A DNA stretch of 64,000 nucleotides, taken from AP-15 sp963785565. Lineage in GTDB: Bacteria; Pseudomonadota; Alphaproteobacteria; ATCC43930; CGMCC-115725. Below are positions 1-9,608 of the stretch, piece after piece. Each line of letters opens with the position of its first letter. The stretch's first letter is position 1. The notes below the pieces were generated by a model. The model was not told the DNA's origin, searched no databases, and saw only the letters and a list, made by a program, of their open reading frames with translations. The stretch covers positions 124,001 to 188,000 of the forward strand of contig CAWAVV010000005.1 of the NCBI GenBank assembly GCA_963785565.1, given 5' to 3'. The translations under genes were made by a program, and so were the position numbers.

Positions 1-137
1 CGTTCTTCCGCGCCGCCGCGGAAAGCGCCCGGCGCGCCTTTTTCAACCCGCTATGCCGGCCACTGCGCCTGCCGCCCGACAAATACGATGTCTGGAAGGA
101 CATGGTGGTCGATTTCAGCCCAAAGGATTTGTTATGA
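1..137 (+). CDS. tolA: TolA C-terminus (partial, 5' end outside window)
   Basis: Frame 3 is open from the window edge to TGA at 135-137 and reads as the end of a TolA C-terminal domain: FFRAAAESARRAFFNPLC followed by a PLRLPPDKYDVWKDM segment and DFSPKDLL. The 'RA..NP.C.PL.LP..KY..WKDM' pattern is typical of alphaproteobacterial TolA, the periplasm-spanning protein linking TolQR in the inner membrane to TolB-Pal. The stop overlaps the tolB ATG (ATGA), so the two genes are translationally coupled. Only about 44 residues are visible, so the rest of the protein cannot be judged. Confidence 0.8.
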   Translation, partial: FFRAAAESARRAFFNPLCRPLRLPPDKYDVWKDMVVDFSPKDLL

Positions 138-1477
138 ACAAAAGCCGCCTCGTATTTTCCGGCGCGCTGACCATCTTGCTCGCTGCCCTGGTATGGACGG
201 GCGCGCCGGCGCGCGCCGAGCTGCGGATCGACATCACCAGCGGCCAAGTCCAGCCGATGCCGATTGCAATCCCAGCCTTTGCCGGTGCGGGCGGCGGTGA
301 AGCGCAGGCCGGGAGCAACATCGCCGGCGTGATCTCGGCCGATCTCGAACGCTCGGGACTGTTTCGGCCGATCGATCCGCGAAGCTTTATCCAGAACGTA
401 TCGGCGACCGACGGCGCCGCGCCCCGATTTGGCGACTGGCGGCAGCTCAACGCGCAGGCGCTGGTCACCGGCTCGGTCCAAACTCAAGGTGACGGAAGGC
501 TCGGGGTCCAGTTCCGGCTGTGGGATGTGTTTGCCGAGCAGAAGCTGACCGGCTTTGGCTATACGACGACGCAGCAGAATTGGCGCCGCATCGCCCACAT
601 CATCGCCGACGAGATCTACAAGCGGATCACCGGCGAGGAGGGATATTTCGACACCCGCATCGTCTATGTCGCCGAGTCCGGCCCGGCTCAGGACCGGATC
701 AAGCGCCTGGCGATCATGGATCAGGACGGCGCCAACAACAAATACCTGACCGATGGGCGGGCGCTGGTGCTGACCCCGCGCTTCTCGCCGACGGCGCAGG
801 AGATCACCTACCTGTCCTACGCGGGCAAGACGCCGCGCGCCTACGTGCTGAATATCGATACCTTGCAGCAGGAGGTGATCGGCGACTTTCCCGGTATGAC
901 CTTCGCCCCGCGGTTTTCGCCCGATGGCAATCGGGTCGTCTTGAGCCGCGCCGAAAACGGCGCCACCAACATCTATGCCTTCGATCTGCGCACGCACCGG
1001 GCGACGCGCTTGACCGACAGCCAGGCGATCGACACCTCGCCGTGCTACTCGCCGGATGGCAGCCAGATCGTGTTCAATTCCGATCGCGGCGGTTCACAGC
1101 AGATCTACGTGATGAGCGCCGGCGGCGGCGGTGCTAGGCGGATCAGCTTTGGGTCTGGTAAATACGGCACACCGGTGTGGTCGCCACGCGGCGATCTGAT
1201 CGCCTTCACCAAGATCGGCGGCGGCTCGTTCTATATCGGGGTGATGCATCCGGACGGCTCGGGCGAAAGGCTGTTGACGCAGGGTTTTCTCGTCGAAGGG
1301 CCGACTTGGGCGCCCAATGGCCGGGTATTGATGTATTTCAGTCAAGGGCCATCCGATTCGCGCGGCTACGGCGGTTCGCCGCACCTGCAAACAATCGACT
1401 TGACTGGATACAACCAGCGTGACGTGCCTACTCCGGGAGCCGCGTCGGATCCGGCCTGGTCTCCCTTGCTGCGCTGA
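134..1477 (+). CDS. tolB: Tol-Pal system protein TolB
   Basis: Periplasmic beta-propeller of the Tol-Pal complex, which binds Pal and helps outer-membrane constriction at division. From ATG 134 the product is 447 aa. Residues 1-28 form a Sec signal peptide ending A-P-A-R-A before ELRID. An N-terminal TolB domain covers about 30-165, followed by repeated propeller blades with the family signature (RFSPDGNRVV, YSPDGSQIVFNSDRGG, WSPRGDLIAFTK). A longer reading from 53 is open, but 134 gives the signal peptide at the N-terminus and overlaps the tolA stop by ATGA. Pal follows 47 bases downstream. Confidence 0.96.
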   Translation: MNKSRLVFSGALTILLAALVWTGAPARAELRIDITSGQVQPMPIAIPAFAGAGGGEAQAGSNIAGVISADLERSGLFRPIDPRSFIQNVSATDGAAPRFGDWRQLNAQALVTGSVQTQGDGRLGVQFRLWDVFAEQKLTGFGYTTTQQNWRRIAHIIADEIYKRITGEEGYFDTRIVYVAESGPAQDRIKRLAIMDQDGANNKYLTDGRALVLTPRFSPTAQEITYLSYAGKTPRAYVLNIDTLQQEVIGDFPGMTFAPRFSPDGNRVVLSRAENGATNIYAFDLRTHRATRLTDSQAIDTSPCYSPDGSQIVFNSDRGGSQQIYVMSAGGGGARRISFGSGKYGTPVWSPRGDLIAFTKIGGGSFYIGVMHPDGSGERLLTQGFLVEGPTWAPNGRVLMYFSQGPSDSRGYGGSPHLQTIDLTGYNQRDVPTPGAASDPAWSPLLR

Positions 1478-1524
1478 GCAGCCGCAGGATATTGTCCGCG
1501 CCGTTTTCGCAGGGGTTTAACGAT

Positions 1525-2007
1525 ATGCGTATGAAAGTCATTGGCTTGATGGGAGTTATTTTGCTGCTCGCCGCCTGCAGCAGCACGCCGCCGGCTCCAC
1601 CGCCCGGTCCGCCCGCGGGTCCAGGTGGCCCCGCTGCCGGTTCGGTCATCCCAGGCTCGCAGCAGGATCTGGCGCAAACCGCCGGCGACCGCGTTTTTTT
1701 CGAGTTCGACCGGTCGGATATCACCCCCGAAGCGCAGCAGATCCTGCAGCGGCAGGCTAGTTGGCTGCAGCACTACCCGAACGTCTCCGTCACGATTGAG
1801 GGTCATTGCGACGAGCGCGGCACGCGCGAGTACAACCTCGCCCTTGGCGAGCGCCGCGCCGCGGCGGTCAAGAATGTGCTGGTCGCGGCGGGCATCCCGG
1901 CATCGCGCATTTCGACGATCAGCTACGGCAAGGAGCGCCCGATCGTCCTGGGCTCGAACGAGGAAGCCTGGGCGCAGAATCGTGTCGCCATCACCACAGT
2001 GAACTGA
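1525..2007 (+). CDS. pal: Peptidoglycan-associated lipoprotein Pal
   Basis: Outer-membrane lipoprotein whose OmpA-like domain binds peptidoglycan. The N-terminus is a lipoprotein signal with the lipobox LLAAC; the Cys is the lipidation site. A Pro-rich linker follows, then the OmpA domain at about residues 55-160 with FFEFDRSDITPEA, IEGHCDERGTREYN and RRAAAVKNVL. Start ATG 1525 has AGGGG at 1511-1515, nine bases upstream; ATG 1531 is a close alternative and the more distal 1492 start is unlikely. The protein is 160 aa, normal for Pal. A hairpin at 2019-2039 follows the stop. Confidence 0.96.
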   Translation: MRMKVIGLMGVILLLAACSSTPPAPPPGPPAGPGGPAAGSVIPGSQQDLAQTAGDRVFFEFDRSDITPEAQQILQRQASWLQHYPNVSVTIEGHCDERGTREYNLALGERRAAAVKNVLVAAGIPASRISTISYGKERPIVLGSNEEAWAQNRVAITTVN

Positions 2008-2018
2008 TTATGGCATGT

Positions 2019-2039
2019 TGGCCGGGCCTATCCCGGCCA
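2019..2039 (+). terminator. Hairpin after pal
   Basis: Perfect 8-bp stem TGGCCGGG/CCCGGCCA around the loop CCTAT, starting 11 bases after the pal stop and followed by a moderately T-rich stretch (TCTCCATTCTGTTTC). It may end or attenuate tolB-pal transcription before cpoB. No clean U-tract, so the role is inferred. Confidence 0.5.
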
Positions 2040-2311
2040 TCTCCATTCTGTTTCGCTGCGAGGTGGATGGCGTTCGGAGCGTAAATCGGCGGATCGAATC
2101 CGGCCCCGATCGCGAGTTTCCATCGATCTTGCGCCGTCGGCCCGACCTGCCGAACCGGAGGACTCCACTCGAAACAGAGGGTATAACGGCTCGCGCCGCG
2201 CCCTTTTTTCGCCTAAAACCGGCCCTAGCATCCGTGGTAGATGCGCATCGCTCGATCCCGCACGTCGCGCCACCCCCCAGGCCGCAGCGCGCATCCCAAG
2301 AGGCCTACCTG
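2040..2311. other. pal-cpoB intergenic region, no gene seen
   Basis: The stop of pal and the start of cpoB are 304 bases apart. Besides the hairpin at 2019-2039, I see no convincing ORF, repeat or RNA. The cpoB frame stays open upstream to 2015, but the translated stretch looks like noncoding DNA and the signal peptide begins only at 2312. The region may hold a cpoB promoter. Confidence 0.4.
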
Positions 2312-3373
2312 ATGTTCCGGCGCTGGTTCCTGCCGCAAGCCCGTCCGGCCCTGCTGCTGGTGATGCTTTCGATGGCGCCGGCGCTGATGGCCTTTGCCCA
2401 GGGTGCCGCAGCGCAGGATGCCGCGACGCAGGAGCGCCTCGACCGCATCGAGCGGGATCTCAGCATGCTGCAGCGGCAGGTTTATCGCGACAGCGGCGAC
2501 GCAGCGCCGGCCGGCGTTGCCGGCGCCAGTACGGCCGTCAACCTTCAGGTCCGGATGGATCGGCTAGAGCAGCAGATGCGCGACCTGACCGGCCGCGTCG
2601 AGAATATGACAAACGAGGCCGAGCAGCTGCGCCAGCGCCTCGAGCAGGTGAACAGCGACGTCGACGTGCGGCTCGGTCAAGGCCAGGCCCAGTCATCTCA
2701 GTCGGCACAGCCTCCGCCGCCCCGTCGCCCACCTGGCAGTCACGAGATGGCGGCGGGCGAGGCTGCACCGGTGACCGACGCGGCGGCGACGCCCTATGGC
2801 CGCCCGCCGCCGCCCAGCGCGTCGCCGCCGCCAGATCAATCGGCGAGCTTTGGTACGCTCACTCCCCCTGGCGCGGCCGGGCCGGCGCCGGACCGGCCTT
2901 ACCCGGGGCCGAGCGAATTGACGCCGCAGATCGCTAGCGCCGCAAGCGGCGGCACCTTGCGTCCGCCCGGCGAGGGGACGTTGCCCGCTGCCTCCACTTC
3001 CGCGCAATACAATGCAGCGTTCGGTCTGCTGCGGCGGGCAGACTATCCGGCTGCAGAAGATGCGCTGCGCAGCTTCATCCAGCAGCATCCCAAGGATCCG
3101 CTGGCCGGCAACGCCCAGTATTGGCTGGGCGAAAGCTTTTATGCGCGCGGCAAATACTCTGAGGCGGCGGCCGCCTTTGCCGAGGGATACCAGCGATATC
3201 CGAAGGGGCCGAAGGCGCCTGACGGTCTGCTGAAGCTTGGAATGTCGCTCGAACGCGCCAACCAAAAGCACAATGCCTGCATCGCGTTGATGCAACTCGA
3301 CCACGCATTTCCGCACTCGGGCAGCGCCATCAAAGACCGGGCAGCGCAGGAGAAGAAGCGGCTCGGGTGCTGA
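2312..3373 (+). CDS. cpoB: Tol-Pal-associated cell division coordinator CpoB (YbgF)
   Basis: Periplasmic protein that coordinates Tol-Pal action with peptidoglycan synthesis during division. Start ATG 2312 follows an AAGAGG box and gives 353 aa with a signal peptide ending FAQGAAAQ. Next comes a short coiled coil with hydrophobic heptads (RLDRIERDLSMLQRQV and RMDRLEQQMRDLTGRVENM), which trimerises in characterised homologues. A long Pro/Ala-rich linker follows at about 125-225, and C-terminal TPR repeats from about 230 (YNAAFGLLRRADYPAAEDALR, NAQYWLGESFYARGKYSEAA). The Pro-rich linker is longer than in E. coli. The stop overlaps the tilS GTG start. Confidence 0.93.
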   Translation: MFRRWFLPQARPALLLVMLSMAPALMAFAQGAAAQDAATQERLDRIERDLSMLQRQVYRDSGDAAPAGVAGASTAVNLQVRMDRLEQQMRDLTGRVENMTNEAEQLRQRLEQVNSDVDVRLGQGQAQSSQSAQPPPPRRPPGSHEMAAGEAAPVTDAAATPYGRPPPPSASPPPDQSASFGTLTPPGAAGPAPDRPYPGPSELTPQIASAASGGTLRPPGEGTLPAASTSAQYNAAFGLLRRADYPAAEDALRSFIQQHPKDPLAGNAQYWLGESFYARGKYSEAAAAFAEGYQRYPKGPKAPDGLLKLGMSLERANQKHNACIALMQLDHAFPHSGSAIKDRAAQEKKRLGC

Positions 3374-4713
3374 GCCCGGGGACCTCCGCGCAACCGTTGC
3401 GCGTCGCCGAGCTTGGCGGCGCGCTTCACCGTCTCGCCTATTTTGAGAGCGCCCCGTTGGTCGCCGTCGCCGTCTCGGGCGGCCCCGACAGCCTCGCGCT
3501 CGCAATTCTGGCGGATCGCTGGGCGCGCTCGCGCCGGGGCGAGGTCTGCGCGCTGAGCGTCGACCACGGGCTGCGGCCGGAGAGCGGCGCCGAGATCCGC
3601 CGGCTCGGCGATTGGCTGTCGGCCCGGAAAATCCGACATGAAGTCCTGGTCTGGGAGGGGAAGAAGCCGGCGACCGGAATTCAGGAGGCGGCGCGGGAGG
3701 CCCGCTATCGACTGCTCGCCCAATGGTGCCGCGAGCATGGCTGCCTGCATCTCTTGACCGCGCATCACCGCGAAGATCAAGCCGAGACCCACCTGATCCG
3801 CCGCGCCGCGCATAGCGGCGACGCCGGCCTCGCCGGGATGTCGGCGGTCCGCGAACTCGATTGTTGCCGTATTTTGCGCCCGTTGCTCGGCATTCCAAAG
3901 GCCCGCCTGGCCGCGACGCTCGCCGCCGAGGGCCAGCCCTTCATCACCGATCCGAGCAATCGCGACCCCGCTTTCGCGCGCGCACGCCTGCGTGCCGGCG
4001 CCACGGTGGCGCAAGACGGCGATCTCGCAGCGGTGCTCGACGCGGTCGGCAGGCTCGGCCGCGAGCGAAGGTCCCGAGAACGTGCGCGCGATGCTTTGCT
4101 GGCGCGTACGATGAGCGTGCACCCGGCTGGGTTCGCGGCGCTCGATTGTGCCCCGCTGCTGGCGGCGCAGGCGGAAATTGCCGAGCAGGCGCTCAGCGCG
4201 ATCGTTGCCATGCTCGGCGGTGGCCTTTATCCGCCGCGACGCCGGCGGGTCTCCCGACTGCTTCGTGTGCTCGCCGGCGATGCCGATGGTGGATATACCC
4301 TCGCCGGCTGCCGGTTCGTCGCGTGGCGCGGCCGGTATCTTGTCTTGCGCGAGCTCGCCGTAGCCGCGAGCCCGGCCCGAATCTCGCCCGGGACGAGCCT
4401 CGTCTGGGACCGGCGCTTCGATGTCGCGCTGCCTGTGACCGCGGCTGGCCCCGTCACTCTCGATTATCTCCATGAAATCGGGGTTGCCGAGCTCGATGCC
4501 CGGGCTCCGGGGCTGCCGCGCGCTGGGCTGCCGCTCTTGGTTCGGCCAATTTTGCCGGCGCTGTGGGACAAAGACGGCATCGCTGCCGTTCCCCATCTTG
4601 GGTATCGGCGCGAGGGAGTTTGTTTGCTGCCGAAGCTCGTTTTCCGGCCTGTCAAATCTCTGTCCGATGGCGGCTTCGCGGTTGTCAAACCCGGCGCGCT
4701 GCTTATGTCATGA
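3367..4713 (+). CDS. tilS: tRNA(Ile)-lysidine synthetase TilS
   Basis: ATP-dependent enzyme that attaches lysine to C34 of tRNA-Ile(CAU), changing its decoding from AUG to AUA; essential in most bacteria. The N-terminal PP-loop motif SGGPDS lies at about residues 37-42, and the family pattern HHREDQAETHLIRRAAHSG follows near 140. The start is GTG 3367, overlapping the cpoB stop by 7 bases; the protein is 448 aa. The C-terminal part (about 230-448) is less conserved and serves tRNA binding in known homologues. It lies directly upstream of ftsH, a common bacterial pairing. Confidence 0.95.
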   Translation: MLSPGTSAQPLRVAELGGALHRLAYFESAPLVAVAVSGGPDSLALAILADRWARSRRGEVCALSVDHGLRPESGAEIRRLGDWLSARKIRHEVLVWEGKKPATGIQEAAREARYRLLAQWCREHGCLHLLTAHHREDQAETHLIRRAAHSGDAGLAGMSAVRELDCCRILRPLLGIPKARLAATLAAEGQPFITDPSNRDPAFARARLRAGATVAQDGDLAAVLDAVGRLGRERRSRERARDALLARTMSVHPAGFAALDCAPLLAAQAEIAEQALSAIVAMLGGGLYPPRRRRVSRLLRVLAGDADGGYTLAGCRFVAWRGRYLVLRELAVAASPARISPGTSLVWDRRFDVALPVTAAGPVTLDYLHEIGVAELDARAPGLPRAGLPLLVRPILPALWDKDGIAAVPHLGYRREGVCLLPKLVFRPVKSLSDGGFAVVKPGALLMS

Positions 4714-4799
4714 CTGACTAAAAATGGTCGCGGGCTGGCCTTGATCGGCGTAGGTTGTCCAGCGCGTGCTGCCTGGTTCGGCATGGAAAGGCGTTGATC

Positions 4800-6728
<1,929 letters not shown>

Positions 6729-6762
6729 TCGGCTCGTTCCGCTACTTTCCCTCTCCTCGCGT

Positions 6763-6789
6763 GGTTCCTCCCCCAATTTGGGGGGAACC
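6763..6789 (+). terminator. Strong hairpin after ftsH
   Basis: A 10-bp stem (GGTTCCTCCC paired with GGGGGGAACC, one T-G wobble) around a 7-base loop, 34 bases after the ftsH stop. A T-rich stretch follows from 6801, about a dozen bases past the stem rather than immediately, so it is terminator-like but not a classical intrinsic terminator. Confidence 0.55.
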
Positions 6790-6828
6790 GCTCGACCCTC
6801 GTTTATTTAACATTAACGAAATTGTCGT

Positions 6829-6858
6829 TTGACTCTGCTGTGCGTTTGTCGTGAATTT
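6829..6858 (+). promoter_or_regulatory. Possible glmM promoter in an AT-rich patch
   Basis: The bases from about 6801 to 6862 are clearly AT-richer than their surroundings. A -35-like TTGACT at 6829-6834 has a weak -10-like GAATTT at 6853-6858 (18-base spacer), 40 bases before the glmM start. Position and composition fit a promoter; the hexamer match is poor. Confidence 0.25.
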
Positions 6859-6897
6859 ATATTGTCGCGGGGACACATTTACAGCTCTGGGGATGCC

Positions 6898-8301
6898 ATG
6901 ACGCGGAAGCTCTTCGGCACTGACGGGATCCGCGGCACTGCAAACATCGAGCCGATGACGCCGGAAACGGCGCTGAAAGTCGCGATGGCCGTCGGTGAAT
7001 GCTTTAAGAACGGCGCGCACAAGCATCTCGTCGTCATCGGCAAGGACACCAGGCTTTCGGGATACATGCTCGAACCGGCGCTGACCGCCGGATTTGTCAC
7101 GATGGGCATGGACGTCGTACTGGTCGGCCCGCTGCCGACCCCGGCAATCGCCATGCTGACGCGCAGCCTGCGTGCGGATATTGGCGTTGTTCTGTCGGCC
7201 TCGCACAATCCCTACGTTGACAACGGCATCAAGCTCTTCGGCCGCGACGGCTACAAACTCTCGGACGAGCTCGAGGGGAAGATCGAAGCCTGCCTCCCCA
7301 AGGGCCCCAGCCGGCGCGCCATCCCGGCGGAGCTCGGTCGGGTCAAGCGGCTCGATGACGCCGGCGGTCGCTACATCGAATTCGTCAAACAGAGCTTTCC
7401 GCGTGGGCTGCGGCTCGACGGCCTGCGCATCGTCGTCGATTGCGCCCATGGTGCGGCCTACAAGGTCGCGCCGACGGTGTTCTGGGAATTGGGGGCCGAG
7501 GTCTTCTCCCTCGGGGTGTCACCCGACGGCCTCAACATCAACCGCGAATGCGGGGCGCTGTCCCCCGAGCAGATGCGGCGCGAGGTGCTGGCGCGCCGTG
7601 CCGATATAGGGATCGCGCTCGACGGCGACGCCGATCGGCTGATCATCGCCGACGAGCGCGGCGTCATTCTTGATGGCGACCAGCTGATGGCGCTGATCGC
7701 GACTGGGCTGGCCCGAACCGGGCGGCTCGTGGGCGGGGCGCTGGTGGCGACCGTCATGTCCAACCTCGGTCTCGAGCGGTTTCTCGCCGGCCAGGACATC
7801 CAGCTGCATCGGGCCGCGGTCGGCGACCGCTATGTCGTCGAAAAAATGCGCAGCCTCGGCTGCAACCTCGGCGGCGAGCAGTCGGGCCATATCATCCTCG
7901 CCGATTATGCGACGACCGGTGACGGTTTGATCGCCGCGCTTCAGGTTCTGGCCTCGATTGTCGAAACCGGCCGGCCCGCGAGCGAAATCTGCCGCCTGTT
8001 CACGCCGGTGCCGCAACATTCGAGCAGCGTGCGTCACGGTCAGGTTCTGCCTCTCGGCCGACGCATCGTTAAAGAAGCGATCGCCAACGGCGAGGCCCGG
8101 CTCGGCAGTGCCGGCCGGCTCGTGGTCCGGCCATCGGGGACCGAGCCGGTCATTCGGGTCATGGCCGAGGGCGAGGACGAGGAATTGGTGGCCGCCGTGG
8201 TCGAAGACATCTGCGCCGCAATCCGCTTGGTCGCCGCCGATGACCCGCCTTTGTCGATACGGACGACGGCGCACCAGGACGCGGCGCAGGCGGCGGAATA
8301 G
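6898..8301 (+). CDS. glmM: Phosphoglucosamine mutase GlmM
   Basis: Converts glucosamine-6-phosphate to glucosamine-1-phosphate for UDP-GlcNAc, feeding peptidoglycan and LPS. The N-terminus KLFGTDGIRG is the family signature. The phosphoserine loop SASHNP carries the catalytic Ser at residue 102, the metal-binding loop is DGDADRL, and the C-terminal phosphate-binding loop is RPSGTEPVIRVM. ATG 6898 with GGGGA at 6889-6893 gives 467 aa. This is slightly long because of a C-terminal tail of about 20 residues (SIRTTAHQDAAQAAE). The stop TAG shares its last base with the thiD GTG start. Confidence 0.96.
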   Translation: MTRKLFGTDGIRGTANIEPMTPETALKVAMAVGECFKNGAHKHLVVIGKDTRLSGYMLEPALTAGFVTMGMDVVLVGPLPTPAIAMLTRSLRADIGVVLSASHNPYVDNGIKLFGRDGYKLSDELEGKIEACLPKGPSRRAIPAELGRVKRLDDAGGRYIEFVKQSFPRGLRLDGLRIVVDCAHGAAYKVAPTVFWELGAEVFSLGVSPDGLNINRECGALSPEQMRREVLARRADIGIALDGDADRLIIADERGVILDGDQLMALIATGLARTGRLVGGALVATVMSNLGLERFLAGQDIQLHRAAVGDRYVVEKMRSLGCNLGGEQSGHIILADYATTGDGLIAALQVLASIVETGRPASEICRLFTPVPQHSSSVRHGQVLPLGRRIVKEAIANGEARLGSAGRLVVRPSGTEPVIRVMAEGEDEELVAAVVEDICAAIRLVAADDPPLSIRTTAHQDAAQAAE

Positions 8302-9095
8302 TGCGTGGCCGGGTTCTGATTGTCGCGGGTTCGGATTCTGGAGGCGGCGCCGGCATCCAGGCCGACATCAAGACGGTGACGATGCTCGACGGTTACGCGG
8401 CGACGGCGGTCACCGCGCTGACCGCGCAGAACACCGAGGGCGTCTTTGGCATCCTGCCGATCCCGCCCGAGTTCATCCGCCGGCAAATCGAAGTGGTGCT
8501 CGACGACATTGGCGCCGACGCGGTCAAGACCGGCATGCTGCACGATGCCGCGGTGATCGAGACGGTGGCCGCGGTATTGCAACAGCGTGCGTCGGCGGTC
8601 CCGCTGGTCGTCGATCCGGTCATGGTCGCCAAAGGGGGCGCCCGGCTGATCGACCCGGACGCGGTCGAGGCGCTGAAGCGTCTGCTGGTCGCGCGCGCCA
8701 CGGTACTGACGCCGAACCTCCCCGAAGCCGAAACCTTGTGCGGCGCGGCGATCGGCGATGTCGCCGCGATGCGCTCGGCCGGCGAGAAGCTTTTGGGGCT
8801 CGGCTGTCGGGCGGTGCTGGTCAAGGGCGGCCATCTTGCGGGCAATATCGTGTCCGACGTCCTCGTTACCGGATCCGGGACACGGATCTGGGAGAGCCCG
8901 CGCATCGACACCCGGCACACCCACGGCACTGGCTGCACCCTCGCCTCGGCGATCGCCGCCGGCCTCGCCCAAAGCCTCGATATAGAACACGCCGTTGACC
9001 GCGCCCGCGCCTATGTCCAGCGCGCGATCGCGAGCGCTCCCGGATTGGGCCGCGGCCACGGCCCCCTCGACCACGCCCACCCGCTCCGTTCTTAG
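8301..9095 (+). CDS. thiD: Hydroxymethylpyrimidine/phosphomethylpyrimidine kinase ThiD
   Basis: Ribokinase-fold enzyme that phosphorylates HMP and then HMP-P in thiamine synthesis. Signatures seen: the N-terminal AGSDSGGGAGIQADIKT, the substrate loop TALTAQNT, DPVMVAKGG, LTPNLPEAE and the anion-hole/catalytic motif THGTGCTLASAI near the C-terminus. GTG 8301 overlaps the glmM stop by one base; 264 aa is normal. The stop TAG (9093-9095) overlaps the stop of a small gene on the other strand. No TPP riboswitch is seen, as expected for an operon-internal gene. tenA, another thiamine gene, lies far away at 28.5 kb. Confidence 0.95.
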   Translation: MRGRVLIVAGSDSGGGAGIQADIKTVTMLDGYAATAVTALTAQNTEGVFGILPIPPEFIRRQIEVVLDDIGADAVKTGMLHDAAVIETVAAVLQQRASAVPLVVDPVMVAKGGARLIDPDAVEALKRLLVARATVLTPNLPEAETLCGAAIGDVAAMRSAGEKLLGLGCRAVLVKGGHLAGNIVSDVLVTGSGTRIWESPRIDTRHTHGTGCTLASAIAAGLAQSLDIEHAVDRARAYVQRAIASAPGLGRGHGPLDHAHPLRS

Positions 9096-9208
9096 CCGCG
9101 CCGCTCACAGACCATCAGCAGCAGAATGATCGGCAAAAGAAAGGCCATAATTTGCCACGAGAAGTTGAAATCACGCAAAAGCTCGAGCAATCGAATAAGA
9201 TCACTCAT
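9092..9208 (-). CDS. 38-aa single-span membrane peptide
   Basis: A short gene of 38 codons plus stop: polar N-terminus MSDLIRLLELLRDFNFSW, a hydrophobic segment of about 15 residues (IMAFLLPIILLLMV) and a basic end CERRG. Its ATG overlaps the stop of the upstream HTH gene by eight bases (ATGAGTGA), and a good ribosome site, GGAGAG, sits seven to eight bases upstream inside the HTH gene. This coupling supports real translation. Its TAA overlaps the thiD TAG on the other strand. I recognise no family. The layout (small HTH regulator then tiny hydrophobic peptide) could suit a toxin-antitoxin or stress peptide, but that is speculation. Confidence 0.55.
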   Translation of the reverse strand: MSDLIRLLELLRDFNFSWQIMAFLLPIILLLMVCERRG

Positions 9209-9443
9209 CGTGCTCTCTCCTGAACGCGCGTTTCTCTGCAGTCGAAGCCTTCTTGCCCGCCCGCTGCCGAAGATTTGGGTCGAGCTCTAACGCTGTTACC
9301 GCCAGTTCGACCATCCGCGGAACCTCACTTGCATTTTCCCAAGAGCTGACCGTTTGCCGAGAACCGACGTCCAACTCGGCCATAAGATCCGATTGAGTAA
9401 AATCGTTGCGGCGACGCCAAGCCGACAATTCACCACCTGTCAT
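9201..9443 (-). CDS. Small XRE-like helix-turn-helix protein
   Basis: 80-aa predicted DNA-binding protein: the core MTGGELSAWRRRNDFTQSDL, then MAELDVGSRQTVSSWENASE, reads as a single XRE/Cro-type HTH, with the 'Q..VS.WE' recognition-helix pattern, followed by a short helix and a basic tail (KKASTAEKRAFRREHDE). An ATG at 9473 is open, but the ATG at 9443 has GGAGG six bases upstream and begins at the domain edge, so I choose it. Downstream it overlaps the 38-aa membrane peptide. A near-palindrome at 9502-9516 lies upstream and may be its operator. Confidence 0.72.
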   Translation of the reverse strand: MTGGELSAWRRRNDFTQSDLMAELDVGSRQTVSSWENASEVPRMVELAVTALELDPNLRQRAGKKASTAEKRAFRREHDE

Positions 9444-9501
9444 CGTTACCCTCCAGGCGAAGAACGTCCTCAAAGTGATCGTCCAATTTTTGGACTACGA
9501 G

Positions 9502-9516
9502 CCTCCACTCGTGAGG
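9502..9516. promoter_or_regulatory. Near-palindrome upstream of the HTH gene
   Basis: CCTC-C-AC-TC-GT-GAGG: half-sites CCTCAC and GTGAGG with one extra C in the left arm. It sits 59 bases upstream of the HTH start, and its right arm coincides with the ribosome-binding site of the 27-codon ORF. That is a sensible place for an autoregulatory operator controlling both directions; there is no direct evidence of binding. Confidence 0.3.
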
Positions 9517-9521
9517 AATAT

Positions 9522-9605
9522 ATGAATGTGAGTGTTAAAGGACATTTGACGGAAATCGCGGTTCCGTTCGGTTATTCGTCAAACCAATTGGATGTTAGGA
9601 AGTAG
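9522..9605 (+). CDS. Possible 27-aa leader ORF before phzF
   Basis: ATG 9522 has a strong ribosome site (GAGG five bases upstream) and encodes MNVSVKGHLTEIAVPFGYSS plus seven more residues, ending at TAG 9603-9605, three bases before the phzF GTG. No family is recognised. The good start signal and tight coupling argue for translation, perhaps as a leader peptide; the small size and lack of homologues argue for caution. Confidence 0.3.
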   Translation: MNVSVKGHLTEIAVPFGYSSNQLDVRK

Positions 9606-9608
9606 GCC

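Noticed and set aside
3139..4596. 485-codon ORF opposite tilS, and a 401-codon one opposite cpoB/tilS
   Set aside because: Arg/Ala/Gly-rich shadow frames of TilS and CpoB, which carry unmistakable motifs.
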